Origin: Prevotellaceae bacterium
GTDB lineage: Bacteria > Bacteroidota > Bacteroidia > Bacteroidales > UBA932
NCBI GenBank assembly: GCA_031287815.1
Contig: JAITSM010000235.1
Span: 1 to 6,414 of the forward strand
DNA length: 6,414 nt
Direction of reading: 5' to 3'
Under the pieces are notes generated by a model. That model saw only the letters and a list, made by a program, of their open reading frames with translations. It was not told the origin of the DNA and did not search any database. Both the position numbers and the translations under genes were made by a program. This document shows, one piece after another, positions 1-5,721 of this stretch. Positions within the stretch are counted from its first letter, which is position 1. Each line of letters begins with the position of its first letter.

Positions 1-84
1 CCCCTTTCGGAGGCAAAAATACGCTTGCGACACGTGTCGCAACCCTTTCCGGGGGTAAAAATACGCTTGCGACACGTGTCGCAA
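1..84. repeat. Two-copy 42-bp tandem repeat with palindromic core
   Basis: Copies lie at 1-42 and 43-84 and agree at 38 of 42 positions by hand alignment. The differences are at unit positions 4, 7, 11 and 14; the last 28 bases are identical. Each unit has a C/T-rich then G-rich head, a short A-run, and the 18-bp perfect palindrome TTGCGACACGTGTCGCAA (25-42 and 67-84). The window begins exactly at a unit boundary, so more copies may lie to the left. The function is unknown; it could be a protein-binding array, or a hairpin-forming repeat at the end of an upstream gene. Confidence 0.85.
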
Positions 85-90
85 GCGTAT
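61..90. repeat. Perfect 30-bp palindrome (possible hairpin or binding site)
   Basis: In the second repeat copy the 18-bp palindrome is extended by ATACGC on the left and GCGTAT on the right, so all 30 bases are self-complementary around a central CACGTG. In the first copy (25-42) only the 18-bp core is symmetric. In single strands it could form a hairpin with a stem of about 13 bp. As duplex it would suit a dimeric DNA-binding protein. No T-tract follows, so a classic intrinsic terminator is not supported. Confidence 0.8.
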
Positions 91-92
91 CC

Positions 93-111
93 GGAAGTGA
101 AAAAAACTTCC
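93..111. other. Short hairpin GGAAGT/ACTTCC
   Basis: GGAAGT (93-98) and ACTTCC (106-111) are perfectly complementary across a 7-nt A-rich loop. It lies between the palindromic repeat and the GGTCAAC heptamers. It may belong to a transcription end of an upstream gene outside the window, but there is no U-tract, so the role is open. Confidence 0.35.
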
Positions 112-114
112 CCC

Positions 115-142
115 GGTCAACGGTCAACGGTCAGCGGTCAAC
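115..142 (+). repeat. Four tandem GGTCAAC heptamers
   Basis: Four 7-bp units occur head to tail at 115-121, 122-128, 129-135 and 136-142. The third is GGTCAGC; the others are GGTCAAC. The array ends 14 bp before the proposed alaS -7 box, roughly where a -33 element would sit. The same heptamer recurs in both orientations in the ksgA-truB intergenic region, so it is a dispersed family in this genome rather than an alaS-specific signal. Confidence 0.8.
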
Positions 143-156
143 TAATAAAATATTCG

Positions 157-164
157 TATTTTTG
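157..164 (+). promoter_or_regulatory. Probable Bacteroidetes -7 box for alaS
   Basis: TATTTTTG fits the Bacteroidetes -7 consensus TAnnTTTG. Transcription would begin near 171, giving a leader of about 17 nt before the ATG at 188. The leader is nearly all A (TAAATAAAAAAAAAACAACT) with no Shine-Dalgarno motif, which is usual in this phylum. No good TTTG -33 element is visible at the expected distance; that position is occupied by the heptamer repeats. Confidence 0.5.
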
Positions 165-187
165 CACTAAATAAAAAAAAAACAACT

Positions 188-2800
188 ATGAACTCTGCCC
201 GGGAAATCCGACAAACGTTTCTTACCTTCTTTGAAAATAAACAACACACTATCCTCCCCTCTGCGCCGATGGTCGTGAAAAACGATCCCACCCTCATGTT
301 TACCAATGCGGGCATGAACCAGTTTAAAGACTGGTTTCTGGGGAATACGCCGCCCGCCCGCCCGCGCGTGGCCGATACCCAAAAATGCCTCCGCGTAAGC
401 GGAAAACATAACGACCTGGAAGAAGTAGGACACGATACCTACCACCATACCATGTTCGAAATGCTTGGCAACTGGAGTTTCGGCGACTATTTCAAAAAAG
501 AAGCCATCGCCTGGGCATGGGAGTTGCTCACGGAAGTATTTAAAATAGATAAAACCCGCCTCTACGTTACCTTTTTCGAGGGAGATTCCGCCGAAAACCT
601 GGACCCCGACGAAGAAGCCCTCCAATACTGGCGGCAATGGATACCGGACGAACGCATCCTGCGCGGCGCGCGGAAAGATAACTTTTGGGAAATGGGCGAT
701 ACCGGCCCCTGCGGCCCGTGCAGCGAAATCCACGTAGACCTGCGGAGCAGCGAAGAACGGAAAACGGCCGACGGCGCAACGCTCGTAAACAAAGGGCACC
801 CGTTAGTGGTAGAAATATGGAACCTGGTGTTCATCCAGTACAACCGCAAAGCCAACGGACAACTCGAACTGTTACCCAAAAAACATGTGGACACCGGCAT
901 GGGCTTCGAGCGGCTTTGCATGACGCTGCAAGGGAAACAAAGTAATTACGACACGGACGTATTCCAGCCCGTCATTAAAAAAATTGCCGCCCTGAGCGGA
1001 AAAATCTACGGCCAACAGCCGGACCTCGACGTCGCCATGCGCGTCATTGCAGACCATTTGCGGGCCTGCTGTTTTTCCATTGCCGACGGGCAATTGCCTT
1101 CCAACGCAAAGGCCGGCTACGTTATCCGGCGTATCCTGCGGCGGGCGGTACGTTACGGATACACCTTTCTGGGATTTACCGAACCCTTTCTCTGCCGCCT
1201 GGCGCCAACGCTGGCGGAGGAAATGGGCGACGCCTACCCCGAACTGAAAATGCAGCAGCAACTGATTGAGCGGGTCATCCGCGAAGAAGAAACGGCTTTC
1301 CTCCGCACGCTGGAAACAGGCATCCGCCTGCTGGATTCGGTAATGGAAAAAAATACGGATACAAAAACCATCAGCGGAAAAGACGCCTTCCAGCTGTACG
1401 ATACCTTCGGTTTCCCGATTGACTTGACCGAACTGATGGCGCGCGAAAAAGGATTTACCGTAAACATGCCGGCCTTTGAAAAAGAACTGGAACAGCAAAA
1501 ACAACGCAGCCGCCAGGCCGCCGTCACCGAAGAAGGCGACTGGGTAGAAGTGCAGCCGGCAGCGCAAACCACATTTGTCGGATACGACACAACCACCGAT
1601 ACGGTAAAAATTGCGCGTTACCGGTCAATAAAAACAAAAGGAAAAGAACAGCTACAACTTGTTTTTGACCGCACGCCTTTCTACGGCGAAAGCGGCGGGC
1701 AGTCGGGCGATGCGGGAACGATTGACAACGGCAGGGAATGCATAAAAATCATCGACACGAAAAAGGAAAACCAGCTGATTGTACATATCGCCGAAAAACT
1801 GCCGGACGATTTGCCGGCCGCCTTTACCGCGCGGGTAGACGAAGCGCGCCGCCGGGCTATTGCCTGCAACCACACGGCAACCCACCTGCTGCATTATGCC
1901 CTGCGGAAAATCTTGGGAACGCACGTAGAACAAAAGGGCTCGCTGGTGCATCCCGATTACCTGCGGTTTGACTTTTCGCATTTCCAAAAAGTAACCGATG
2001 AAGAAATCCGCAAGGTAGAACACCTGGTCAATGAACAGATACGCGCGAACATTTTACTGGAAGAACGCCGCGAACTGCCGATAGAAGAAGCGCGGGCGCT
2101 GGGCGCGATGGCGCTGTTCGGGGAAAAATACGACGCCAAAGTGCGCGTCATCCGTTACGGCGAATCCATCGAATTGTGCGGCGGCACGCACGTGCACGCT
2201 ACCGGCGACATCGGATTTTTCCGTATCATCAATGAAAGCGCGATAGCTGCCGGCGTTCGACGGATAGAGGCGGTGTCGGCGGCTAAAGCGGAAGAGCTGA
2301 CAGACCGCTTACAGGACATGATTAAAAATGCAGGCGCCTTGTTTAACAACGCGCCGAACCTGGTGGACGCTATCCGGAAAACCATTGCAGACAACGCGGA
2401 GCTGGCAAAACAGGTGCAGGATTTCATCAATGAACGGGTAGCGCAGTTAAAAGCACAGCTGCAGCAGCGCCTGCAAACAATCAATGGTTTTAACGTAGCG
2501 GTGTTGCCGGTGTTTGTAACGCCGGAAATACTGAAAAACCTCGCCTTTCAAATACGCGTCCTACAGCCCAACCTGGTATTCATAGGAGGCGCCGTGCAAA
2601 ACGACAAGCCCATGCTCACCATATCGCTTTCGGATGACCTGGTAGAAAAAGGCCTGAACGCATCCAGCCTGGTAAAGGAAGCGGCAAAAGAAATGGACGG
2701 CAGCGGCGGCGGGCAGAAATTTCTGGCGACCGCCGGCGGCAAAAAAGTGGAGCATTTGCAGGCAGCTATTGAAAAAGCCGTCCGGCTGCTATCGCTGTAA
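188..2800 (+). CDS. alaS: Alanyl-tRNA synthetase
   Basis: This cytoplasmic class II aminoacyl-tRNA synthetase charges tRNA-Ala with alanine and hydrolyses mischarged Ser- or Gly-tRNA-Ala. The 870-residue length is normal for the family. The N-terminal catalytic core has the typical start (PTLMFTNAGMNQFKDWFLG), a HHTMFEMLGNWSFGDYF segment, and GDTGPCGPCSE at about 170-180. The tRNA-recognition region follows to about 460. The editing domain carries the zinc-ligand motifs HTATH (H562, H566) and CGGTH (C664, H668), all intact. A helical linker and the C-terminal C-Ala/DHHA1 domain with a glycine-rich SGGGQKFLATAGG motif complete it. The ATG at 188 gives the family's usual N-terminus and sits behind an AT-rich leader. 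The stop is TAA. The gene is GC-rich (40 of 60 bases at 661-720 by hand count). The next gene starts 4 bp downstream, so cotranscription is likely. Identification is secure. Confidence 0.98.
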   Translation: MNSAREIRQTFLTFFENKQHTILPSAPMVVKNDPTLMFTNAGMNQFKDWFLGNTPPARPRVADTQKCLRVSGKHNDLEEVGHDTYHHTMFEMLGNWSFGDYFKKEAIAWAWELLTEVFKIDKTRLYVTFFEGDSAENLDPDEEALQYWRQWIPDERILRGARKDNFWEMGDTGPCGPCSEIHVDLRSSEERKTADGATLVNKGHPLVVEIWNLVFIQYNRKANGQLELLPKKHVDTGMGFERLCMTLQGKQSNYDTDVFQPVIKKIAALSGKIYGQQPDLDVAMRVIADHLRACCFSIADGQLPSNAKAGYVIRRILRRAVRYGYTFLGFTEPFLCRLAPTLAEEMGDAYPELKMQQQLIERVIREEETAFLRTLETGIRLLDSVMEKNTDTKTISGKDAFQLYDTFGFPIDLTELMAREKGFTVNMPAFEKELEQQKQRSRQAAVTEEGDWVEVQPAAQTTFVGYDTTTDTVKIARYRSIKTKGKEQLQLVFDRTPFYGESGGQSGDAGTIDNGRECIKIIDTKKENQLIVHIAEKLPDDLPAAFTARVDEARRRAIACNHTATHLLHYALRKILGTHVEQKGSLVHPDYLRFDFSHFQKVTDEEIRKVEHLVNEQIRANILLEERRELPIEEARALGAMALFGEKYDAKVRVIRYGESIELCGGTHVHATGDIGFFRIINESAIAAGVRRIEAVSAAKAEELTDRLQDMIKNAGALFNNAPNLVDAIRKTIADNAELAKQVQDFINERVAQLKAQLQQRLQTINGFNVAVLPVFVTPEILKNLAFQIRVLQPNLVFIGGAVQNDKPMLTISLSDDLVEKGLNASSLVKEAAKEMDGSGGGQKFLATAGGKKVEHLQAAIEKAVRLLSL

Positions 2801-2804
2801 TTAT

Positions 2805-3824
2805 ATGAAGAAAATTACCGGTTACTTCGTAATTTTGCTGTTCCCCTTTGTTTGCCTTGCACAGCAAACAAGGCAGGATGACATAGTCATGTTCTACAAC
2901 CTCGAAAATCTTTTCGACCCGATGAGGGACTCCAGCATTAACGACACGGACTTCCTGCCGGACGGGCGTTATGGGTGGACATGGGCGAAACTAAAAACAA
3001 AAATCAATGCGATTGCCAAAACCATTATTGCCGTAGGGAAAGGGAATGCTCCCGCCCTGATTGGCGTATGCGAAGTGGAAAACCGCTATGTGCTGAAAAG
3101 GCTGGTAGAACAAACGCCGCTGGCGAAAATCGGGTATGGCATCGTCCACCGCGACTCGCCCGACCCGCGCGGGATAGACGTGGCATTGCTGTACCGTACC
3201 AGTCATTTTACCGTGCTGCATTCCGCATGGTTCAAGGTCTGCTATGAGAACGGGAGCTGCCGCACGCGCGATATTTTATACGCCAAAGGCGTGTTGCACG
3301 GCTTGGACACGCTCCATGTTTTTGTCAACCACTGGCCGTCGAAATTAGGCGGCGCCGCAAGGTCGGAGCCGCGACGGATGCGGGCGGCAGAAACCTTGCG
3401 CGCCGTTACCGATTCTATTTTTTGTACCAACCCCTCTGCAAACATCCTTGTGATGGGCGATTTCAACGACGCGCCCGGCAGCCGCCCGATAGTAGAGGGA
3501 TTACAGGCGGTGGGCGATACCGCTTGCCTGCCTTGCCTGCACAACCTGATGCTGCCGCTTGCCTTGCGCGGCGAGGGCTCGTTGAAGTATCAAAAAAACT
3601 GGGAACTGGTAGACTTGTTTTTTGTGTCGGGAAATTTGCTGGATAAAAATGCGCCCGTTTATTGCGAGCCAGCGGAAGCGACAATCTTCCATGCCGCCTT
3701 TCTACTGTATCCCGACGAAAAATTTCTCGGCAATAAGGCGCGCCGTACTTACGAAGGCGGCAGATACAAAGGCGGCGCCAGCGACCACTTGCCGGTGACG
3801 CTACCTGTAAAACATGCTTATTAG
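2805..3824 (+). CDS. Exported endonuclease/exonuclease/phosphatase-family protein
   Basis: This 339-residue protein belongs to the EEP superfamily (DNase I, exonuclease III and phosphoesterase fold). These are usually metal-dependent enzymes that cleave phosphodiester or phosphomonoester bonds; the substrate here cannot be assigned. Family motifs occur in order: NLENLFD (N32, E34), CEVEN (E90 as probable metal ligand), DPRGIDVALLY, NHWPSK (N175, H176), GDFND (D219, N221) and SDHLPV (D327, H328). All expected catalytic positions are present. The N-terminus MKKITGYFVILLFPFVCLA looks like a Sec signal peptide cleaved before QQ. The cysteine at 17 is not in a convincing lipobox, so a periplasmic or secreted location is inferred. 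An in-frame ATG at 2769 overlaps alaS, but starting there would put 12 polar residues before the signal peptide, so 2805 is preferred. It starts 4 bp after alaS and probably shares its transcript. The stop is TAG. Confidence 0.9.
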   Translation: MKKITGYFVILLFPFVCLAQQTRQDDIVMFYNLENLFDPMRDSSINDTDFLPDGRYGWTWAKLKTKINAIAKTIIAVGKGNAPALIGVCEVENRYVLKRLVEQTPLAKIGYGIVHRDSPDPRGIDVALLYRTSHFTVLHSAWFKVCYENGSCRTRDILYAKGVLHGLDTLHVFVNHWPSKLGGAARSEPRRMRAAETLRAVTDSIFCTNPSANILVMGDFNDAPGSRPIVEGLQAVGDTACLPCLHNLMLPLALRGEGSLKYQKNWELVDLFFVSGNLLDKNAPVYCEPAEATIFHAAFLLYPDEKFLGNKARRTYEGGRYKGGASDHLPVTLPVKHAY

Positions 3825-3833
3825 AGCAGGGAG

Positions 3834-4040
3834 TTAGAGAAGAACGGAAAATTTGAGCAAATCATGTACTTTTAGCAATAATTTATCATTTTCCAGCAAG
3901 AAAGCCTTAAACTATTTTTCTATGGCTTGTTGGCAATGAAATGCTACACTGCCTGTCAGCTCTTGTTGAACAATTATCAAAGAGGCGACTTTAATATCTT
4001 TTTCAGCCAATAACAGCCAATCGTTAACCTGCTTTTTCAT
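3834..4040 (-). pseudogene. Broken HEPN-domain gene (MNT-HEPN toxin partner)
   Basis: Reading the minus strand from the ATG at 4040-4038 gives 42 residues, M1 to K42. They include DWLLLAEKDIKVASLI and VAFHCQQAIEK, which closely follow the HEPN (PF05168-type) pattern W..AE.D...A.L ... A.FH.QQA.EK. An in-frame TAG at 3914-3912 interrupts it. The same frame continues with FKAFLLENDKLLLKVHDLLK, again the normal continuation (KA.L ... K.HDL), and stops at 3836-3834. A full domain would run roughly 60 residues further, so the C-terminal part is missing. There is thus one nonsense mutation plus a 3' truncation and no frameshift. The start overlaps the MNT stop by 17 bp, the arrangement seen in MNT-HEPN operons, where HEPN is a ribonuclease-type toxin. 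TAG ends the neighbouring 2805-3824 gene, which argues against stop recoding. The family call rests on reading the motifs by eye. Confidence 0.8.
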
Positions 4041-4365
4041 ATATTATTTTTCCCGTCTTTTCAATTTCATCTATAAAATAATTTCCACTCTGCTTTATCA
4101 TTTTTAGCTCTTCTCTTGAGTACACTAAAATATCCAATGCCACTTTGTAATTTATTTCCCGAACCAATTTCCGGAGGTATAATTTTTTATTTAACCGTTC
4201 TTCGTATGTTTTTGCTACATGATTATTATCCAGAATGACCATTAGGTCAATATCGCTATTTTCCGTCGCATTACCGTTCGCATAGGAACCAAACAGCACT
4301 ATCTTATACGGGTCGGAAGCTTTAAAAGATAGAATTAAATCATTTAATATTTTATTTATTTCCAT
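4024..4365 (-). CDS. Minimal nucleotidyltransferase (MNT), antitoxin-like
   Basis: This 113-residue protein has the minimal nucleotidyltransferase fold (PF01909-type). The active-site signature is complete: GSYANGNATENSDIDLMV with G26-S27, D38 and D40, and a third probable metal-binding acid at D78 in LDILVY. In characterised MNT-HEPN pairs the nucleotidyltransferase neutralises its HEPN partner by AMP transfer. Here the partner directly downstream is broken, so the protein is an orphan antitoxin by inference. The start at 4365 is chosen because the family begins shortly before KIVLFGS and because a consensus promoter lies at 4390-4422. A longer reading from 4476 would add 37 residues with no family match and begin upstream of that promoter. 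The coding DNA is AT-rich (15 G+C in 60 bases at 4021-4080 by hand count), unlike its GC-rich neighbours, which suggests acquisition by transfer. A role other than antitoxin is possible. Confidence 0.88.
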   Translation of the reverse strand: MEINKILNDLILSFKASDPYKIVLFGSYANGNATENSDIDLMVILDNNHVAKTYEERLNKKLYLRKLVREINYKVALDILVYSREELKMIKQSGNYFIDEIEKTGKIIYEKAG

Positions 4366-4389
4366 AGATACCTGCTGTTTTAATTGTAA

Positions 4390-4422
4390 CAAAGGTAGCA
4401 AAATTTTGATTACTTTAACAAA
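4390..4422 (-). promoter_or_regulatory. Consensus Bacteroidetes promoter for the MNT gene
   Basis: On the minus strand TTTG (4422-4419) is followed after 21 bp by TACCTTTG (4397-4390). This matches both elements of the Bacteroidetes TTTG-N17..23-TAnnTTTG promoter. Transcription would start near 4384, about 20 nt before the ATG at 4365. Between the two boxes lies a 10-bp palindrome, CAAAATTTTG (4399-4408). It could serve as an operator for autoregulation, but that is speculative. The promoter supports the 4365 start over the longer alternative. Confidence 0.6.
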
Positions 4423-4424
4423 AA

Positions 4425-4455
4425 TTTCACAACATAAAAATAAGTTATAACTTCG
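4425..4455 (+). promoter_or_regulatory. Possible promoter for ksgA, back-to-back with the MNT promoter
   Basis: TTTC (4425-4428) and TAACTTCG (4448-4455), 19 bp apart, each differ by one base from the Bacteroidetes -33 and -7 consensus. Transcription would begin near 4462, 13 nt before the ATG at 4475. The -33 elements of this and the divergent MNT promoter would be only 2 bp apart, so the two could compete for RNA polymerase. The imperfect boxes keep confidence moderate. Confidence 0.4.
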
Positions 4456-4474
4456 CGAAATAATTTTCATAAAC

Positions 4475-5314
4475 ATGAATACCTCCGGTAATCACACAGG
4501 CGATACAATGTTTCCCGCAAGGGGCGTCCGGGCGAAGAAATCGCTGGGGCAACATTTTTTGCATGATGCAGCCATCGCGCAACGTATTGTAGCGAGCCTT
4601 TCGGGAACTGCCGGCACAGCGCTGGAAGTGGGTCCCGGCATGGGCGTGCTTACCGCTTTGCTCCTGCAGCGAACGGACATTACTACCTACGCCGTAGAAA
4701 TAGATAAGGAGTCGGTAGCTTATCTCCAAACCAGGCTTCCCGCTTTGGGCGGGCGGTTGATTGCGGGCGATTTCCTTTCCCTGCCGCTGGCCGATTATTT
4801 TCCATCGCCTTTTGCGGTTATCGGGAATTTCCCTTACCACATTTCCTCGCAGATTTTTTTTAAAGTGCTGGAAAACCGGAACCGGATACCCGAAGTGGTG
4901 GGTATGATACAAAAAGAAGTGGCCGAACGGATCGCCTGTCCGCCGGGCAGCAAAACCTACGGCATTTTGAGCGTGCTGCTGCAAGCCTATTACCGCATCG
5001 AATACCTTTTTACGGTGCATGAATATGCGTTTACGCCGCCGCCCAAAGTGAAATCGGCGGTGATACGCCTGGCCAGGAACAGGGTTGCGCAGCTGGATTG
5101 CGACGAACAATTGTTTGTAAAAATAGTGAAAGCTACCTTTAACCAGCGGCGAAAAGTAATACGCAACTCCATAAAAGCATTGACCGGGACGCTCGCACTG
5201 CCGGCGCATCGCTATTTTTCCCTGCGCCCCGAACAGCTGGGCGTCGCGGAATTTGTCGAACTGACGCGGATAATAACACCTTTCATTATGAATTATGAGG
5301 GAGGAAGGGGATGA
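4475..5314 (+). CDS. rsmA: 16S rRNA dimethyladenosine transferase KsgA/RsmA
   Basis: KsgA (RsmA) uses S-adenosylmethionine to dimethylate two adjacent adenines in the 3'-terminal hairpin of 16S rRNA, a late check in small-subunit assembly in the cytoplasm. The 279-residue protein shows the family order: VRAKKSLGQHFL (about 18-29), motif I EVGPGMG (51-57), the acidic EID of the SAM pocket (75-77), GDFL, and the catalytic GNFPYHIS (117-124). FTPPPKVKSAV and the C-terminal FNQRRKVIRNS follow. The family N-terminus normally lies a few residues before VRAKKS. The ATG at 4508 (residue 12) is therefore a reasonable alternative start; 4475 is kept because it follows an AT-rich leader and the possible promoter. 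The last residues, MNYEGGRG, are not typical. They are encoded by repeat DNA (ATGAATTATGAGGGAGG onward) whose GAAGGGGATGAATG part recurs inverted at 5760-5782, so the tail was probably altered by repeat insertion. Confidence 0.96.
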   Translation: MNTSGNHTGDTMFPARGVRAKKSLGQHFLHDAAIAQRIVASLSGTAGTALEVGPGMGVLTALLLQRTDITTYAVEIDKESVAYLQTRLPALGGRLIAGDFLSLPLADYFPSPFAVIGNFPYHISSQIFFKVLENRNRIPEVVGMIQKEVAERIACPPGSKTYGILSVLLQAYYRIEYLFTVHEYAFTPPPKVKSAVIRLARNRVAQLDCDEQLFVKIVKATFNQRRKVIRNSIKALTGTLALPAHRYFSLRPEQLGVAEFVELTRIITPFIMNYEGGRG

Positions 5315-5334
5315 AGGGGATGAATGCTCTTCGG
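5312..5334 (+). repeat. Left arm of a long-range inverted repeat, covers the ksgA stop
   Basis: The arm begins TGAAGGGGATGAATGC, and its first three bases are the ksgA stop codon. It matches the reverse complement of 5760-5782 at 22 of 23 positions, the difference being T at 5328. Just upstream, 5301-5310 (GAGGAAGGGG) also recurs as a direct repeat at 5731-5740. The pair encloses about 425 bp without genes. Confidence 0.75.
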
Positions 5335-5401
5335 GCAATGAAAGGGGGAGAAAGTTAAAAGTGGAGAATTTTCCCAGAGATGGACACAGATTTTTTTTAA
5401 C

Positions 5402-5441
5402 GGTCAACGGTACACGGTCAACGGCGTCAGCTCCGTTGACC
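5402..5441 (+). repeat. GGTCAAC heptamers forming a 9-bp hairpin
   Basis: GGTCAAC (5402-5408), GGTACAC (5409-5415) and GGTCAAC (5416-5422) are tandem heptamers of the kind found upstream of alaS. GGTCAACGG (5416-5424) is then perfectly complementary to CCGTTGACC (5433-5441) across an 8-nt loop. A T-rich stretch follows only after about 10 nt, so a role as transcription terminator for ksgA is possible but weak. Confidence 0.7.
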
Positions 5442-5492
5442 ATTTCCCAGTTTTATTGTTTTAAATTATTAGTTTTTAATTTATTTGGTTTC

Positions 5493-5576
5493 TAATCACC
5501 GAGCGCCGGGCTTTAATCACCATGCGCCGGGCTTTAATCACCGAGCACCGGATTTTAATCACCGAGCACCGGATTT
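5493..5576. repeat. Four 21-bp tandem repeats
   Basis: Units start at 5493, 5514, 5535 and 5556 and each begins TAATCACC. The first two end in GCGCCGGGCTT and the last two in GCACCGGATTT. The third and fourth are identical, and the second differs from the first at two bases (AT for GA). There are no spacers, so this is not a CRISPR array. The period equals two turns of B-DNA, which would place every unit on the same helix face. No protein is known to bind it. Confidence 0.85.
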
Positions 5577-5650
5577 TGTCCTTTTTCCCAAAAAAGATGT
5601 TCTGTTTTTCGAGAAAACGGTGTAAGGGTAGAAAAATTTTTAAATGGGCA

Positions 5651-5667
5651 TTTTTTTTTTAAAAAAA
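5651..5667. repeat. T10A7 homopolymer tract
   Basis: Ten T residues (5651-5660) are followed directly by seven A residues (5661-5667), giving a 14-bp A/T palindrome. Such runs are prone to replication slippage and intrinsic bending. No gene spans it, so phase variation of a protein is not indicated. Confidence 0.6.
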
Positions 5668-5681
5668 GAAAGAAGTTTAAA

Positions 5682-5715
5682 GGAGATTAAGAGGATTGAG
5701 GAGATTAAGAGGATT
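5682..5715. repeat. Purine-rich 18-bp direct repeat
   Basis: GGAGATTAAGAGGATT occurs at 5682-5697 and again at 5700-5715 with 18-bp periodicity, and further GGA/GAGG motifs follow to 5740. The plus strand here is almost pyrimidine-free apart from T. It would encode a Lys/Glu/Ile-rich low-complexity string if translated, but there is no sign that it is. Confidence 0.7.
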
Positions 5716-5721
5716 AAGGAG

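Noticed and set aside
61..90. parS centromere site
   Set aside because: It shares the central CACGTG and outer TG/CA with parS, but the inner half-site bases differ (TGCGA rather than TGTTT), and tandem 42-bp units are not a usual parS layout.
143..187. T-box or other riboswitch in the alaS leader
   Set aside because: The inferred leader is only about 17 nt of A-rich sequence, too short for a T-box, and T-boxes are not typical of this phylum.
872..1567. 231-codon open frame on the minus strand inside alaS
   Set aside because: It is antisense to well-conserved alaS sequence, with no recognisable domain and no promoter.
2769..2804. Upstream ATG for the EEP gene inside alaS
   Set aside because: It would place 12 residues, including Arg, Lys and Cys, before a good signal peptide; the ATG at 2805 fits better.
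3912..3914. TAG in the HEPN frame as a recoded or read-through codon
   Set aside because: TAG is the real stop of the 2805-3824 gene in the same window. The HEPN frame also lacks its C-terminal part, so simple decay explains both defects.
4366..4476. Longer MNT start at 4476 with a GGAGGT motif just upstream
   Set aside because: The Shine-Dalgarno-like motif is the complement of ksgA codons. The extra 37 residues match nothing in the family, and the consensus promoter at 4390-4422 lies downstream of this start.
4445..5443. 332-codon open frame on the minus strand opposite ksgA
   Set aside because: It lies opposite a clearly identified ksgA gene, has no recognisable motif, and runs into intergenic repeats. 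It is a shadow of GC-rich coding DNA.
5295..5495. 66-codon plus-strand frame overlapping the ksgA end
   Set aside because: It consists of inverted-repeat, heptamer and AT-rich sequence with no motif or start signal.
5493..5576. CRISPR array
   Set aside because: The 21-bp units abut without spacers and no cas genes are present.
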